64,000 nucleotides of DNA from Proluteimonas flavola (GCF_021191705.1 NZ_JAIWPU010000003.1:79095-143094), one strand, 5' to 3'; counted from the stretch's first letter, positions 52,732 through 61,825 are shown. Notes: generated by a model from the sequence alone, not told the origin. Numbers and translations: made by a program.

Positions 52732-54315
52732 ATGCCGAACTACCTGCCGGCCATCGCCACGGCGCTCGCATCGCTGTTCGCCCTCACGGCCGTCGCCGCG
52801 CCGCCCGCCGATTTCGATGCGCGGGTCGAGGCCGCAATGCGCACACGCGACGTTCCGGGCATGGCGATCGCGATCGTCGAGGACGGCCGGATCGTGCATG
52901 CCAAAGGCTATGGCGTGCGCCGGCTCGGCGCGCCCGAGCGGGTGGATGCCGACACGATCTTCCCGACCGGTTCCACCGGCAAGGCGGTGACGGCGGCGGC
53001 GCTCGCGATTCTCGTCGACGACGGCAGGCTCGGCTGGGACGACCGGGTCATCGACCATCTGCCCGATTTCCGCATGTACGACCCCTGGGTCACGCGCGAA
53101 ATGACCGTGCGCGATCTGCTGCTGCACCGCAGCGGCCTGGGACTCGGCGCGGGCGACCTGCTGTTCATTCCACGCACCTCGCGCAGCCGCGCGGACATCG
53201 TGCGTGCGCTGCGGCATCTGCGGCCCGCGACGAGCTTCCGGAGCGGCTACGCCTACGACAACATCCTCTACATCGTCGCTGGCGAAGTGGTGGCAGCGGT
53301 CAGCGGTCGGGATTGGGAAACCTTCGTGCGCGAGCGCATCTTCGCGCCGCTGCGGATGCGCACGGCAACCAGCCACGAGGACGACCGCTTCGGGACCGCG
53401 AATCGCGCCCAGCCGCACGCGCGCCTGGATCCGCGCCTGCGCGGTCTCGGCCCGCAGCAGCTGCTGCCGGAGCGCGAAGGCCTGGGCCAGGTCGGTGCCG
53501 CGGCGGGCGGGCTGTCCTGGAGCGCGCACGATTTCGCACGCTGGCTGCAGGTGCAGCTCGCGCTCGGCGCGCTGCCCGGCGAACGCGGTCGCCTGTACAG
53601 CGAAGCGTCGGCGCGCGAGATGTGGACGCCGCAGGTGCCGGTGCCGATCCGCCCCTACCCGGCGCCGATCACCGACATCACGCCGCAGTTCTCCGGCTAC
53701 GCGCTGGGCTGGAACGTGCAGGACTACCGCGGCATCAAGGTCGTCCAGCACGGCGGCGCTGTGTTCGGCGTGCTGGCGTTCACCGTGCTGGTGCCCGAGC
53801 GCGATCTCGGCATCTCGCTGCAGATCAACTCCGAGGACGTCGAGGTCCTGCGGGGGCTGGGCTTCGAGCTGCTCGACCACTACCTCGGGTTCGAACCCCG
53901 CGACTGGGTCGCGGCGTTCGACACCTGGAACCAGGCGCGCCTCGCCGACGGCCTGGCCGCGTTGGCGGCGACCGGCGCGCAGGTCCGCACGGCGTCCCGG
54001 CCTTCGCTGCCGCCCGACGGATATGCCGGAACCTATGCCGACGCCTGGTACGGCCCCATCGCGATCGCCGCCACGGACCGGACGCTGCGGATCGATTTCC
54101 GCCAGACCCCCGGCATGCAGGGCACGCTGAGCCACTGGCAGTACGACACCTTCCGGGTCGACTGGGACGACGCGGCGATCGAACCGGCGTATGCCGTCTT
54201 CGCGCTGGATGCTCACGGCAAGGTCGCGCAGATCCGGATGCAGGCGATCTCGCCGACCGCGGATTTCAGCTACGACTACCACGATCTGCTGTTCGAGCCG
54301 CAGGCGTCGAAGTAG
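52732..54315 (+). CDS. Exported serine hydrolase (beta-lactamase fold) with C-terminal DUF3471-like domain
   Basis: A 527-aa periplasmic protein: signal peptide (MPNYLPAIATALASLFALTA then VAA), serine-hydrolase domain with SxxK as FPTGSTGKAVTAAAL, YxN as SGYAYDNILYIVAGEV and HGG as VVQHGGAVFGV, then a C-terminal lipocalin-like DUF3471 unit (YAGTYADAWYGPIAIAATDR to the end). D-aminopeptidase DmpA-unrelated B-type enzymes (DAP, D-stereospecific) have this build. A GGGAGA ribosome site fixes the start. Last gene of the TonB-dgcN operon; with the hydrolase at 42553 it gives the regulon two secreted peptidases of one fold. Confidence 0.85.
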   Translation: MPNYLPAIATALASLFALTAVAAPPADFDARVEAAMRTRDVPGMAIAIVEDGRIVHAKGYGVRRLGAPERVDADTIFPTGSTGKAVTAAALAILVDDGRLGWDDRVIDHLPDFRMYDPWVTREMTVRDLLLHRSGLGLGAGDLLFIPRTSRSRADIVRALRHLRPATSFRSGYAYDNILYIVAGEVVAAVSGRDWETFVRERIFAPLRMRTATSHEDDRFGTANRAQPHARLDPRLRGLGPQQLLPEREGLGQVGAAAGGLSWSAHDFARWLQVQLALGALPGERGRLYSEASAREMWTPQVPVPIRPYPAPITDITPQFSGYALGWNVQDYRGIKVVQHGGAVFGVLAFTVLVPERDLGISLQINSEDVEVLRGLGFELLDHYLGFEPRDWVAAFDTWNQARLADGLAALAATGAQVRTASRPSLPPDGYAGTYADAWYGPIAIAATDRTLRIDFRQTPGMQGTLSHWQYDTFRVDWDDAAIEPAYAVFALDAHGKVAQIRMQAISPTADFSYDYHDLLFEPQASK

Positions 54316-54668
54316 CGCTGCAGATCGGCATGACGCGTCCGCGTCCGGGTTTTCGGACATGCAGGCGAGGGGATCGCCGACACGCGCGCCTGCCGGACTG
54401 CGAGCCTCTGCGCTCGTTTCGGCAGCAGGAATCGTCGATGCTCAACGGCCCGGGCGACGACGTCGCGCTTGCGGTTGCGGTTGTGACGACGCCAGAAGAG
54501 TGCAGAAGAATGGATGACAGAAATCTAGAGGCCGGAATCCTCGCGGTCGCGACGAAAGCCTGGAAGTGGCGCACGGCTGCTGTGCACGGCCGGGGACCGG
54601 CGTGTGGCCGCGAAGATCCACGACGCGGGGTCGATACCCGTCTGGATCCGGCGCGCAGCATCGGCACC
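54316..54668. other. Intergenic region, nothing recognised
   Basis: A 353-bp gap between the serine hydrolase and the first lipoprotein of the next island. Short open frames extend the lipoprotein frame upstream but without a start or ribosome site. No T-run terminator or repeat is seen. Confidence 0.5.
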
Positions 54669-55142
54669 ATGTCGAGCCCGCTGCGCGCGTATCGCGTTGT
54701 GCTCGTCAGCCTCGCGCTCGTCCTTGCGGCCTGCGCGCCCGCTTCGAATTCCGCAGCCTCTCCGGCCGCCGCGCCGAAAGCGGAACCGGCATCCGCCTGT
54801 CCGTTCGAAAGCTTCGACGCCTTCATCGAACGCTTCGGTCGCGAAATCGCGTTCCAGGAGCTGACAACGTCCGATCCACTCATCGTCGAGCGTTACGACA
54901 CGGCCGCCGAGCCCGAACCGCGTCTGGTCGTGCAGGAAGTGGTCCTGGCGGACGTGGCCTGGCCGGTCATGCCGCGCCTGGACCTCCTCGGAGGTCGCGG
55001 TCGTACCTACGCCGTTGCCCCGAGCGCGGACGGCCGCATGGACGTCCAGGTCCGCACGCCGGACACCAGCGACCAGCAGACGTACAGCTTCGGCCAGTCG
55101 CCGTGCTGGCAGCTGCAGCGCGTGGTCGATGCGTCGATCTGA
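54669..55142 (+). CDS. Putative lipoprotein upstream of the peptidoglycan hydrolase
   Basis: A 157-aa lipoprotein (RVVLVSLALVLAAC, Cys23) with an Ala/Pro-rich linker and a small domain holding CPFESFDAFIERFGREIAFQ and a last Cys in SPCWQLQRV that could pair with the first. No family is recognised. It is followed 50 bp later by another lipoprotein and then the GH19-M23 hydrolase, so an inhibitor/immunity role is possible. No good ribosome site; the start is set by the signal peptide. Confidence 0.65.
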   Translation: MSSPLRAYRVVLVSLALVLAACAPASNSAASPAAAPKAEPASACPFESFDAFIERFGREIAFQELTTSDPLIVERYDTAAEPEPRLVVQEVVLADVAWPVMPRLDLLGGRGRTYAVAPSADGRMDVQVRTPDTSDQQTYSFGQSPCWQLQRVVDASI

Positions 55143-55192
55143 CGTTCCGCCCCGCTGCAATTCAAAGCGTTCGCCCGTTCAAGGAGTCATCG

Positions 55193-55873
55193 ATGCACAC
55201 GCCATGGATGTCTGCGCTGCTCTCTTCGGTTCTTCTCGTCGGATGCGGCGTCCAGGAGGGCCCGGTCGCGGCACAGGTCGCAGAAGACGACGCGACGGGT
55301 GCCGATGTCCCGCGCGCGCCCGCAACGCATGAGGCATCGCAAACAGCCATGACGTCAGGCAGGGATGATCCGGCCGCCTTCGTGCCCGGGGGCGCGACCC
55401 GCGTCGATACCGTGCGGGGCGACCTGACCGGTCGCGGCACCTCCGACGCATTGATCGTGTTTTCGCCGGCCACGCCAGAACGGCAACCCCTCGGCGATGG
55501 TCCGGCACGCACGGTCGTTCTGCTGACCCGTGATGCGTCGGGTCGTCTGCAGAACGCGGCAGAGAACGCGCGCATCGTCCCGTGCGAGCGCTGTGGCGGC
55601 ATCGCTGGCGATCCCTATGCCTACGCCCGGATCGAGGCGGGCGACGTGACCCTGGCGGTGGCCGGCGGGTCGCGCGAACGGTGGTTCCACGATTACGTGT
55701 TCCGTTATGCGCCGGAGCGCGCGACCTGGCAGCTCGAGCAGGTCGTCCGCGGTGTGACGGACACGCAGACGGGACTACAGAAGCAGACGGAACTGACCGC
55801 TGCGGATTTCGGCGACATCGGATTCGCGGACTTCGATCCCGCAACCCTTCCCCCGGCGCCAGCACTGGATTGA
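55193..55873 (+). CDS. Lipoprotein with FG-GAP-like segment, candidate lysozyme inhibitor
   Basis: A 226-aa lipoprotein (MHTPWMSALLSSVLLVGC), strong AAGGAG ribosome site. After a flexible linker comes VDTVRGDLTGRGTSDALIVF (a D-x-(N/T)-G-x-G-x-x-D calcium-loop-like segment), VPCERCGGIAGDPYAYARIE with a CxxC, and WFHDYVFRYAPERATWQLEQ. The pattern recalls XAC2610-type periplasmic lipoproteins of xanthomonads, which inhibit the GH19 effector encoded next to them. Here a GH19-containing hydrolase follows 82 bp downstream, so immunity is a reasonable inference. Confidence 0.72.
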   Translation: MHTPWMSALLSSVLLVGCGVQEGPVAAQVAEDDATGADVPRAPATHEASQTAMTSGRDDPAAFVPGGATRVDTVRGDLTGRGTSDALIVFSPATPERQPLGDGPARTVVLLTRDASGRLQNAAENARIVPCERCGGIAGDPYAYARIEAGDVTLAVAGGSRERWFHDYVFRYAPERATWQLEQVVRGVTDTQTGLQKQTELTAADFGDIGFADFDPATLPPAPALD

Positions 55874-55955
55874 CGCGTCGAGGACGTCTCGACCCGCCAA
55901 AGAGTGACGAAGCCGGACGCTTCGTCGAAACGCACCCAGCAGAAGGAACTGCACG

Positions 55956-57521
55956 ATGACCACGGAACGGGAAGCACACCTCTTGCGCGATGCCTATGCA
56001 GCCGGCATCACCCAGCCGCGCGAACTGGCGAACTTCATGGCCCAGGTCGGCCACGAGTCGGGTGGGCTCGAACGCCTCGAGGAAAGCTTCCGCTATACGC
56101 GCAGCGCCGAGCAGATCAGCAGCAATGTGCGCTCGGCATTGCGCGAGGGGCGGGATGTACTCGAGGCCGCTCGGCTCGAGGCACTGGCGGGCCGCCCCGA
56201 GCCACTCGCCGAACTGATGTACGGCGGACGCATGGGCAACACCGAACCGGGCGATGGCCATCTGTATCGAGGGCGCGGCTACATGCAATTGACCGGCAAG
56301 AACCAGTACGCGGCCGCCGGCGAGGCGCTGGCGCTGGATCTGGTCGGCAACCCGGATCTCGCAGCGCAGCCCGGGCACGCATCACGCATCGCGACCTGGT
56401 ACTGGCAGCAGAACGTGCCGCGGGACGCGCGTGAGGATGCACGCGCGGCCGGTGCAGCGATCAACGGGACCGATCCGCCGAATGGGCTGGACGACCGGGC
56501 GCAGCGCTTCGAACGCTGGGAGCGCGAGATCACGCCCGAACGCATCCAGGTGTTGTCGGCCGCGCGCGGGGCCGGGGCCGACATCGATGCGCCATCGGCG
56601 GCCAGCTTCGAGCGGACCATGCGCTTCATGCTGCCGTCGCAGGCCGGTATCGCGCCGCACGTGACGGGGCATTACGGAGAACAGCGTGGCGAACGCGCTC
56701 ACGGCGGTACGGATTTCAACTACGTCGGCGGGCAGGCCGGGATCAATCTGGCGCATCCGACGGTGCACAGTCCGGTCGCAGGCGTGGTCACGTTGTCGGG
56801 CGGCGCGTTCGGCACGGTGAAGATCCGCGATGCGCAGGGGTACTCGCACGAAATCCTCCATCTCGATGGTCGTCATGTCGCAGCGGGGCAGACGATCGCG
56901 GCCGGCGATCCGATCGGCACCATGGGCGGGCGTGGCCCGGATGGGGCGGACCAGTACGCGCGTCACGTGCATGACCAGTTGCGGGATCCGCAGGGCGCGC
57001 TCCTCAGCCCGGAAGCTTTCTGGAATCGCGCACCGGCCGCGGTGCGCGGAGAAGCGAACGCCGATGGCCTGCTGCGAGAAGGCGGTCGTGGCGACGACGT
57101 CCGCGACCTGCAGACCGCACTTGCGGGACTCGGTTTCACCGATGCGCGTGATCGCGCGCTGCAGATCGACGGTGTGTTCGGGGCCCGGACCACCGAGGCC
57201 GTCCGCGCGTTCCAGCAGGCGCAGGGCCTGGACGTCGATGGCATCGTCGGCCCGGCCACACGTGTCGCGCTGGAACGTGTGAATCGGCTCGAACCGGCGG
57301 TGGCGCCGAGCGAGGTCCGCGATGCGGGGACAGGAGCCTCACCGCTCGATGCACTGCTCGCAGCCGCGAGGTCCGGAGACCCCGCCACACTCAAAAGTGC
57401 GCTGGACGACTTCTCGGAGACCGCCTTGGGGCGGAACTTCCACGCGGTGCAGGTCGAGCGTGCGAACGATCCAGCGCCGAGTGCGCCTGAAGCCGCACCG
57501 GAACAGCGCTGCGCGCGCTGA
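55956..57521 (+). CDS. Three-domain peptidoglycan hydrolase: GH19-M23-PG_binding_1
   Basis: A 521-aa protein without signal peptide. GH19-like muramidase at ~15-195 (ANFMAQVGHESGGLERLEES with catalytic Glu34/Glu43, YRGRGYMQLTGKNQY). M23 endopeptidase at ~225-360 with zinc ligands in AHGGTDFNY (His249, Asp253) and RHVHDQL (His339). PG_binding_1 at ~385-450 (GRGDDVRDLQTALAGLGF, AVRAFQQAQGLDVDG). The last ~60 residues are disordered and Ala/Pro-rich. This combination cuts glycan and peptide bonds and is typical of secreted antibacterial effectors. I do not see the XVIPCD tail of Xanthomonas T4SS effectors, so the export route is open. Confidence 0.87.
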   Translation: MTTEREAHLLRDAYAAGITQPRELANFMAQVGHESGGLERLEESFRYTRSAEQISSNVRSALREGRDVLEAARLEALAGRPEPLAELMYGGRMGNTEPGDGHLYRGRGYMQLTGKNQYAAAGEALALDLVGNPDLAAQPGHASRIATWYWQQNVPRDAREDARAAGAAINGTDPPNGLDDRAQRFERWEREITPERIQVLSAARGAGADIDAPSAASFERTMRFMLPSQAGIAPHVTGHYGEQRGERAHGGTDFNYVGGQAGINLAHPTVHSPVAGVVTLSGGAFGTVKIRDAQGYSHEILHLDGRHVAAGQTIAAGDPIGTMGGRGPDGADQYARHVHDQLRDPQGALLSPEAFWNRAPAAVRGEANADGLLREGGRGDDVRDLQTALAGLGFTDARDRALQIDGVFGARTTEAVRAFQQAQGLDVDGIVGPATRVALERVNRLEPAVAPSEVRDAGTGASPLDALLAAARSGDPATLKSALDDFSETALGRNFHAVQVERANDPAPSAPEAAPEQRCAR

Positions 57522-57559
57522 CGGCCCGCGTCGATGAATGGGGCGCGCCCGCGAACTGG

Positions 57560-57600
57560 GGTCCGCCCCAGCTGTCGACGCGTCCCGCATATGCATAGGG
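57560..57600 (+). promoter_or_regulatory. Promoter-like motif before hydrolase 1
   Basis: GGTCCGCCCCAGCTGTC (57560-57576) and, starting 34 bp after its first base, CATAGGG (57594-57600), ~29 bp before the gene. The same two boxes at the same spacing occur before hydrolases 2 and 3. Confidence 0.45.
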
Positions 57601-57628
57601 TCGACGCATCGGTTCCGCGGAGATGGTC

Positions 57629-58570
57629 ATGAACTTCAGCGTCCAGTCGTCGAGCGTCACGCCTTCGAGCCTGCAGGCGTTCCCGCCGCCGGACGCGTCG
57701 CGTGCGCAGTCGCAGGGCGCGCCGCCGCTGCCGACCGGCAGCTACCAGCTCGAGCCCGGCTACCACCCGCAGCTCGGCGCGCTGTTCGCGGCGGGCGGCA
57801 ACGCCGCGAATGCAGTCTCGTTCGACAGCCAGGTGCGTGGTCAGGATGCCAAGGCGATCGACCTGGACCTGATGCGGATCTCCGCCGCGGTCTACGACCC
57901 GACCGTGCAGCAGGTCGGCGACTGGAACCGGGTCAGCGATGCCGACCTGATGGCCGCGGGTATCGATCCAGCGCTGCTGGAGAATCCGCAGAGCGGCTTC
58001 CGCGCCGGCATCTACACCGATGGCGACGGCAATCACGTGCTGGCCTTCGCCGGTTCGAACGAGCTGAAAGACTGGACCGGCGCGAACTTCCGCCAGGGGC
58101 TCGGTTGGGAATCCGAACAGTACGACGAGGCCGTGCAGCTGGCCCAACTGGCGTCCGCCGCCTATGGCGACGACCTTGCGATCACCGGACATTCGCTCGG
58201 CGGTGGACTGGCCGCGACCGCGGCGATGGCCGTCGATGGCGCTGCGGTGACCTTCAATGCCTCCGGCGTGCACGACCGCACCATCGAAGGCCTGGGCCTC
58301 GACCCCGCAGTCGCCAAGGCCGACGCCGCCGATGGCCAGATCCGCCGCTACAACGTCGACGGCGAAGCCCTGACCAAGGCCCAGCAGGACATCTGGGTGG
58401 TCAACAACATCCCTGATGCGCCCGGCCACGAGATCGTGCTCGACGATCCGTCGCCACTGACCGGTTTCGACCGCTTCAACCCGATTTCGATCGTCTCCCA
58501 CAGCATTGCCAAGCACATGCAGGACGTGGTGATCGAGGCGCTGTCGCAGCAGCAGCCGTGGGCGGACTGA
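57629..58570 (+). CDS. Lipase-like alpha/beta hydrolase 1 of the hydrolase-ankyrin cassettes
   Basis: A 313-aa protein with the class-3 lipase layout. The N terminus is Ser/Pro/Gln-rich and lacks a signal peptide. Then LMRISAAVYDPTVQQVGDWN, FRAGIYTDGDGNHVLAFAGS, WTGANFRQGLGWESEQYDEA, nucleophile Ser189 in AITGHSLGGGLAATAAMAVD, VTFNASGVHDRTIEGLGLDP, and a His near GHEIV as possible third catalytic residue. It probably hydrolyses phospholipids. It is followed 50 bp later by an ankyrin lipoprotein, and the pair recurs twice more. Export without a signal peptide suggests a T6SS or T4SS substrate (inference). Start chosen by GGAG spacing. Confidence 0.8.
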   Translation: MNFSVQSSSVTPSSLQAFPPPDASRAQSQGAPPLPTGSYQLEPGYHPQLGALFAAGGNAANAVSFDSQVRGQDAKAIDLDLMRISAAVYDPTVQQVGDWNRVSDADLMAAGIDPALLENPQSGFRAGIYTDGDGNHVLAFAGSNELKDWTGANFRQGLGWESEQYDEAVQLAQLASAAYGDDLAITGHSLGGGLAATAAMAVDGAAVTFNASGVHDRTIEGLGLDPAVAKADAADGQIRRYNVDGEALTKAQQDIWVVNNIPDAPGHEIVLDDPSPLTGFDRFNPISIVSHSIAKHMQDVVIEALSQQQPWAD

Positions 58571-58620
58571 CCTGAGCCGTGTCGACGGAACACCCGCGGC
58601 GGCTGTGTGAGAATGCGGGC

Positions 58621-59343
58621 ATGCGCGCCGCAGTCCTGAGCCTGTTGCTGATGTTGTCCGGCGCCGCCTGCAGTGGAGACGCGATGGACGCTCGAGCCGC
58701 TTTCACCGATGCCAGCGCGGCCGCGCTGGCCGATGCCGTCGCCGCCGACGATGCCGCTGCCGTGCGCACGCAGGTGCAGGCTGGCGCCGATCCCAACGCA
58801 CGCGGCGACCAGGGCGTGAACCTGCTGCAGATCGCGATGCTGGCGCAGGCCAAGGACGCATTGAAGGCACTGCTCGATGCCGGCGCCGATCCCAATGCCC
58901 CCGGCCTTGGCGGCGCGACGGCGGTGCATGGCGCCGCGATCGCCGACGATCCCGACTATCTGCAGATCGTGCTCGACCGCCGCGGCGATCCCGATGTCCG
59001 GCACGGCGAAACGAATGCCACGCCGCTGGCCGGCGCGACCGGCCCGCGGACCGACGCGCAGTTCCGCATGCTGCTCGCTGCGGGCGCGGATCCCGGCGCC
59101 GCGGACCGCACCGGCAACACGCCGCTGCACAAGGCCGCGATGATCAACGCCGGCGACCACGTGCTGGCCCTGCTTGCCGCCGGCGCCGATCCGCTGGCGA
59201 AGAACACCCAGGGCGCGACCTTCCAGCGCTTCTTCTTCAAAACGCCCGACGCCCGCCTCAACGACGCGGCGCGCGCAAAGCGCGAAGAGGTCGTTGCCTG
59301 GCTGCAGGCGCATCAGGTGCCGCTCGAGGCGAGTGCCGACTGA
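58621..59343 (+). CDS. Ankyrin-repeat lipoprotein 1, candidate immunity protein
   Basis: A 240-aa lipoprotein (MRAAVLSLLLMLSGAAC). Mature part: about five ankyrin repeats (VQAGADPNARGDQGVNLLQI, LDAGADPNAPGLGGATAVHG, LAAGADPGAADRTGNTPLHK, LAAGADPLAKNTQGA) and a conserved end, TFQRFFFKTPDARLNDAARA then KREEVVAWLQAHQVPLEA. Lipid anchoring would place it in the periplasm, where a phospholipase toxin would act. It is paired with hydrolase 1. Confidence 0.82.
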   Translation: MRAAVLSLLLMLSGAACSGDAMDARAAFTDASAAALADAVAADDAAAVRTQVQAGADPNARGDQGVNLLQIAMLAQAKDALKALLDAGADPNAPGLGGATAVHGAAIADDPDYLQIVLDRRGDPDVRHGETNATPLAGATGPRTDAQFRMLLAAGADPGAADRTGNTPLHKAAMINAGDHVLALLAAGADPLAKNTQGATFQRFFFKTPDARLNDAARAKREEVVAWLQAHQVPLEASAD

Positions 59344-59419
59344 GTGCGTTGCGCCGCTTCGGGTGGCTCAATCGACATTCTGCCGTCTGCATGATCTGGC
59401 ACCTTGCCCCACGCTCCTA

Positions 59420-59460
59420 GGTCCTGCCCTAGATGGCAGCCGCCCCCACCCGCGCTAGCG
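59420..59460 (+). promoter_or_regulatory. Promoter-like motif before hydrolase 2
   Basis: GGTCCTGCCCTAGATGGC from 59420 and GCTAGCG (59454-59460), matching in spacing the motif at 57560 and 62025. Confidence 0.42.
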
Positions 59461-59493
59461 TGGAATCCTCGAAAGCCCGGGTGGAGCACGGTC

Positions 59494-61050
59494 ATGTCCC
59501 TGACCATTGGCGATGGCATCGGTGGCGTCCAGGACATCTGTCGTCCCCTGCAGACGCCGCTCCAGTCCTACAGCCCGCCGCCGCCGCGCAGCGGCGGCTA
59601 TCGTCCGGACACCAGCTATCACCCGCAGGTCCAGCCGCCGGGCACCGCGCCCGCGCAGAGCCAGGGGCAGGGCGGTTCCAGCCCCTATGCGATTCCCGAA
59701 GGCAGCACGCTCGACCAGGTCGCCAGCGGCACCCAGGCGCAGCCCTTCGACGTCACGCTGTCGCAACTCGCGACCGCCGTCTACGGCACCCGCGGCGCGC
59801 CGCCGCCGGGCTGGAATGCGGTCAGCGATCGGCAGCTGATGGATCTGGGCGTCGTCGATCCGCAGGCCTGGCGCCTGCAGTACCTCGGCGCCAATGACGC
59901 GGTGCCGACCAACGCCCAGGAATTCCGCGCCGAGGTCTACACCGACGGCGCCGGCAATTACGTGCTGTCCTATCGCGGCACTGCCGAAGGCGGCCCGGAC
60001 TGGGAGAACAATTTCCGCCAGGGCTTCGGCTACGAGACCAACGATGGCGACAAATTCAGCGTCACCGCGGTCAACACCGCGCGCGAGTTCGCGAACGTGT
60101 TCGGCGACAACGGCGCCAACTCCTCGAATCTCGCAATCACCGGCCATTCGCAGGGCGGTAGCCTCGCCAGCGTCGGCGCGCTGGCCAGCGGGATTCCGGC
60201 GGTCACGTTCGACGCGGCGGGCGTCCATCCCAATACGCTCGACCGCATGGGCATCGACCCGCAGGCTGCGCGCGACAGCGCCGAAGATGGACAGATCCGT
60301 GCCTATTCGCTGTCGAGCGACGCGCTGACCCAGGTCCAGGACAGCTGGATCACCGGTATCGTCGCGCCCGATGCGCTGGGCACGCAGATCGTCGTCGACC
60401 CGGCGGCGGCCGACGCGAACGACATGTTCACCAACTACGGTCCGATCGAGGGCTTCTCGCAATCGCAGAGCGACGCGATCAACACCGCGGTCGAGATCGC
60501 CCGGCATCCGCTGACCGGCGCCGTGATCCCGCTGGCCGGCCTGATCGGCAACGTCGCCTACGCCGGCATCAGCCACAGCCCCAACGCGCTGACCGCCGGC
60601 ATGATCGAGCACCAGCCGTGGCAGGCCGGCTACGAGAATCCGTCCTCGCTCGGCCGCGACCTGCAGAACCTGCTGCCCGATGGGACCAAGGACGACTACG
60701 CCCGCAACGTGCACGACTTCGCCACTGACATCGACGGCGTGGTCGCGAACGAATTCGCCAACGGCCAGTACGTGCAGGGCGGCATCGGTCTGGTCGGGGA
60801 CTTCGCCGAGGGCGCGTTCAATTCCGCCGGCGACACCATCGACGGCTATGCCGACCAGCTCGCAGGCGTGGTCGATCGCAACATCGGCGGCTGGGGCGGC
60901 AACGCGCTGTCGACCGTGATCGACGGTGCCGGCGATGTGGCGGAATTCACCGCCGATGTCGCCGGCCAGGTCACCGAGACGCTCGCCGACGGCGTGGGCT
61001 GGGTGGCCCAGGGCGCGACGAACTTCGTCGGCGGCCTGTTCGGTCGCTGA
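59494..61050 (+). CDS. Lipase-like alpha/beta hydrolase 2 with helical C-terminal tail
   Basis: A 518-aa homologue of hydrolase 1 with a longer C terminus. Pro/Gln-rich N terminus without signal peptide. Core: FRAEVYTDGAGNYVLSYRGT, WENNFRQGFGYETNDGDKFS, nucleophile Ser219 in AITGHSQGGSLASVGALASG, VTFDAAGVHPNTLDRMGIDP, and RAYSLSSDALTQVQDSWIT. Residues ~360-518 form amphipathic/hydrophobic helices (HPLTGAVIPLAGLIGNVAYA; GAGDVAEFTADVAGQVTETL; GVGWVAQGATNFVGGLFGR), perhaps for membrane insertion. GGTGGAGCACGG before the ATG sets the start. The cognate ankyrin lipoprotein follows 43 bp later. Confidence 0.8.
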   Translation: MSLTIGDGIGGVQDICRPLQTPLQSYSPPPPRSGGYRPDTSYHPQVQPPGTAPAQSQGQGGSSPYAIPEGSTLDQVASGTQAQPFDVTLSQLATAVYGTRGAPPPGWNAVSDRQLMDLGVVDPQAWRLQYLGANDAVPTNAQEFRAEVYTDGAGNYVLSYRGTAEGGPDWENNFRQGFGYETNDGDKFSVTAVNTAREFANVFGDNGANSSNLAITGHSQGGSLASVGALASGIPAVTFDAAGVHPNTLDRMGIDPQAARDSAEDGQIRAYSLSSDALTQVQDSWITGIVAPDALGTQIVVDPAAADANDMFTNYGPIEGFSQSQSDAINTAVEIARHPLTGAVIPLAGLIGNVAYAGISHSPNALTAGMIEHQPWQAGYENPSSLGRDLQNLLPDGTKDDYARNVHDFATDIDGVVANEFANGQYVQGGIGLVGDFAEGAFNSAGDTIDGYADQLAGVVDRNIGGWGGNALSTVIDGAGDVAEFTADVAGQVTETLADGVGWVAQGATNFVGGLFGR

Positions 61051-61093
61051 GGCTCACGGACCGCGCATGTCGCGCGCGTATGATCGGGCTGAC

Positions 61094-61825
61094 ATGATCG
61101 GCTTCCGCGCCCTGTCGTCGACCGTCCTTCTCCTCTGCGCCGCAGGGTGTGCACAGCCGTCCATGAGCAACGACGCATTCGATACGCCGACGACGGCGCA
61201 CCTGGCGGACGCCGTCCGCCGCGGCGATGCCGCCGAGATCCGCCGACAGCTCGAACACGTCGCGCCCGACACGCCGGGCAGCGACGGCGAAACCCTGCTG
61301 ATGGACGCGATCCGCCAGCGCCGCGGGGCCAGCGTGGATGCGCTGCTCGAAGGCGGCGCCGATCCCAACCGCGTCAACGCGCGTGGCGACACGCCGATGC
61401 ACGCGGCCGCGTTCTCGGGCGACCCGGCGATCCTGCGCGCGGTGATCGCCAGCGGGGGCGATGTCGACGCGCGCAATCCGCATACCGGTGCGACGCCGCT
61501 GGTGCAGGCGCTGCTCTCGCCGACCGCCGGCCAGGCCGAGGTGCTGCTCGACGCCGGCGCCGATCCGAATCTCGCCGACCGCAACGGCGACACACCGCTG
61601 CACGTCGCCGGCCGTACCAACGGCGGCGCGGCGATCCTCGCGCTGCTGCGCAAGGGCGCCCGGCCGCAGACGGAGAACGCGCGCGGCGTGACCTTCCAGC
61701 ACGAGTACTTCGGCTTCCCCGCGCACCTGCTCAACGACCGCGCCCGCGCCGAGCGGCGCGAGATCGTCGCCTGGCTCAAGGCCAACGGCGTGCCGCTGGA
61801 AGCGAACGTCGCGGCGACGTACTGA
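61094..61825 (+). CDS. Ankyrin-repeat lipoprotein 2, candidate immunity protein
   Basis: A 243-aa lipoprotein (MIGFRALSSTVLLLCAAGC). Ankyrin repeats: LEGGADPNRVNARGDTPMHA, IASGGDVDARNPHTGATPLV, LDAGADPNLADRNGDTPLHV; end GVTFQHEYFGFPAHLLNDRA then ERREIVAWLKANGVPLEA, matching lipoprotein 1. Follows hydrolase 2. An ATG at 61067 is possible, but the one at 61094 gives a proper lipoprotein signal. Confidence 0.82.
   Translation: MIGFRALSSTVLLLCAAGCAQPSMSNDAFDTPTTAHLADAVRRGDAAEIRRQLEHVAPDTPGSDGETLLMDAIRQRRGASVDALLEGGADPNRVNARGDTPMHAAAFSGDPAILRAVIASGGDVDARNPHTGATPLVQALLSPTAGQAEVLLDAGADPNLADRNGDTPLHVAGRTNGGAAILALLRKGARPQTENARGVTFQHEYFGFPAHLLNDRARAERREIVAWLKANGVPLEANVAATY

Noticed and set aside
55956..61050. 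XVIPCD secretion domain at the C termini of the hydrolases
   Set aside because: I looked for the conserved blocks and Gln-rich tail typical of Xanthomonas T4SS effectors; none of the proteins shows them, so T4SS secretion is not claimed.
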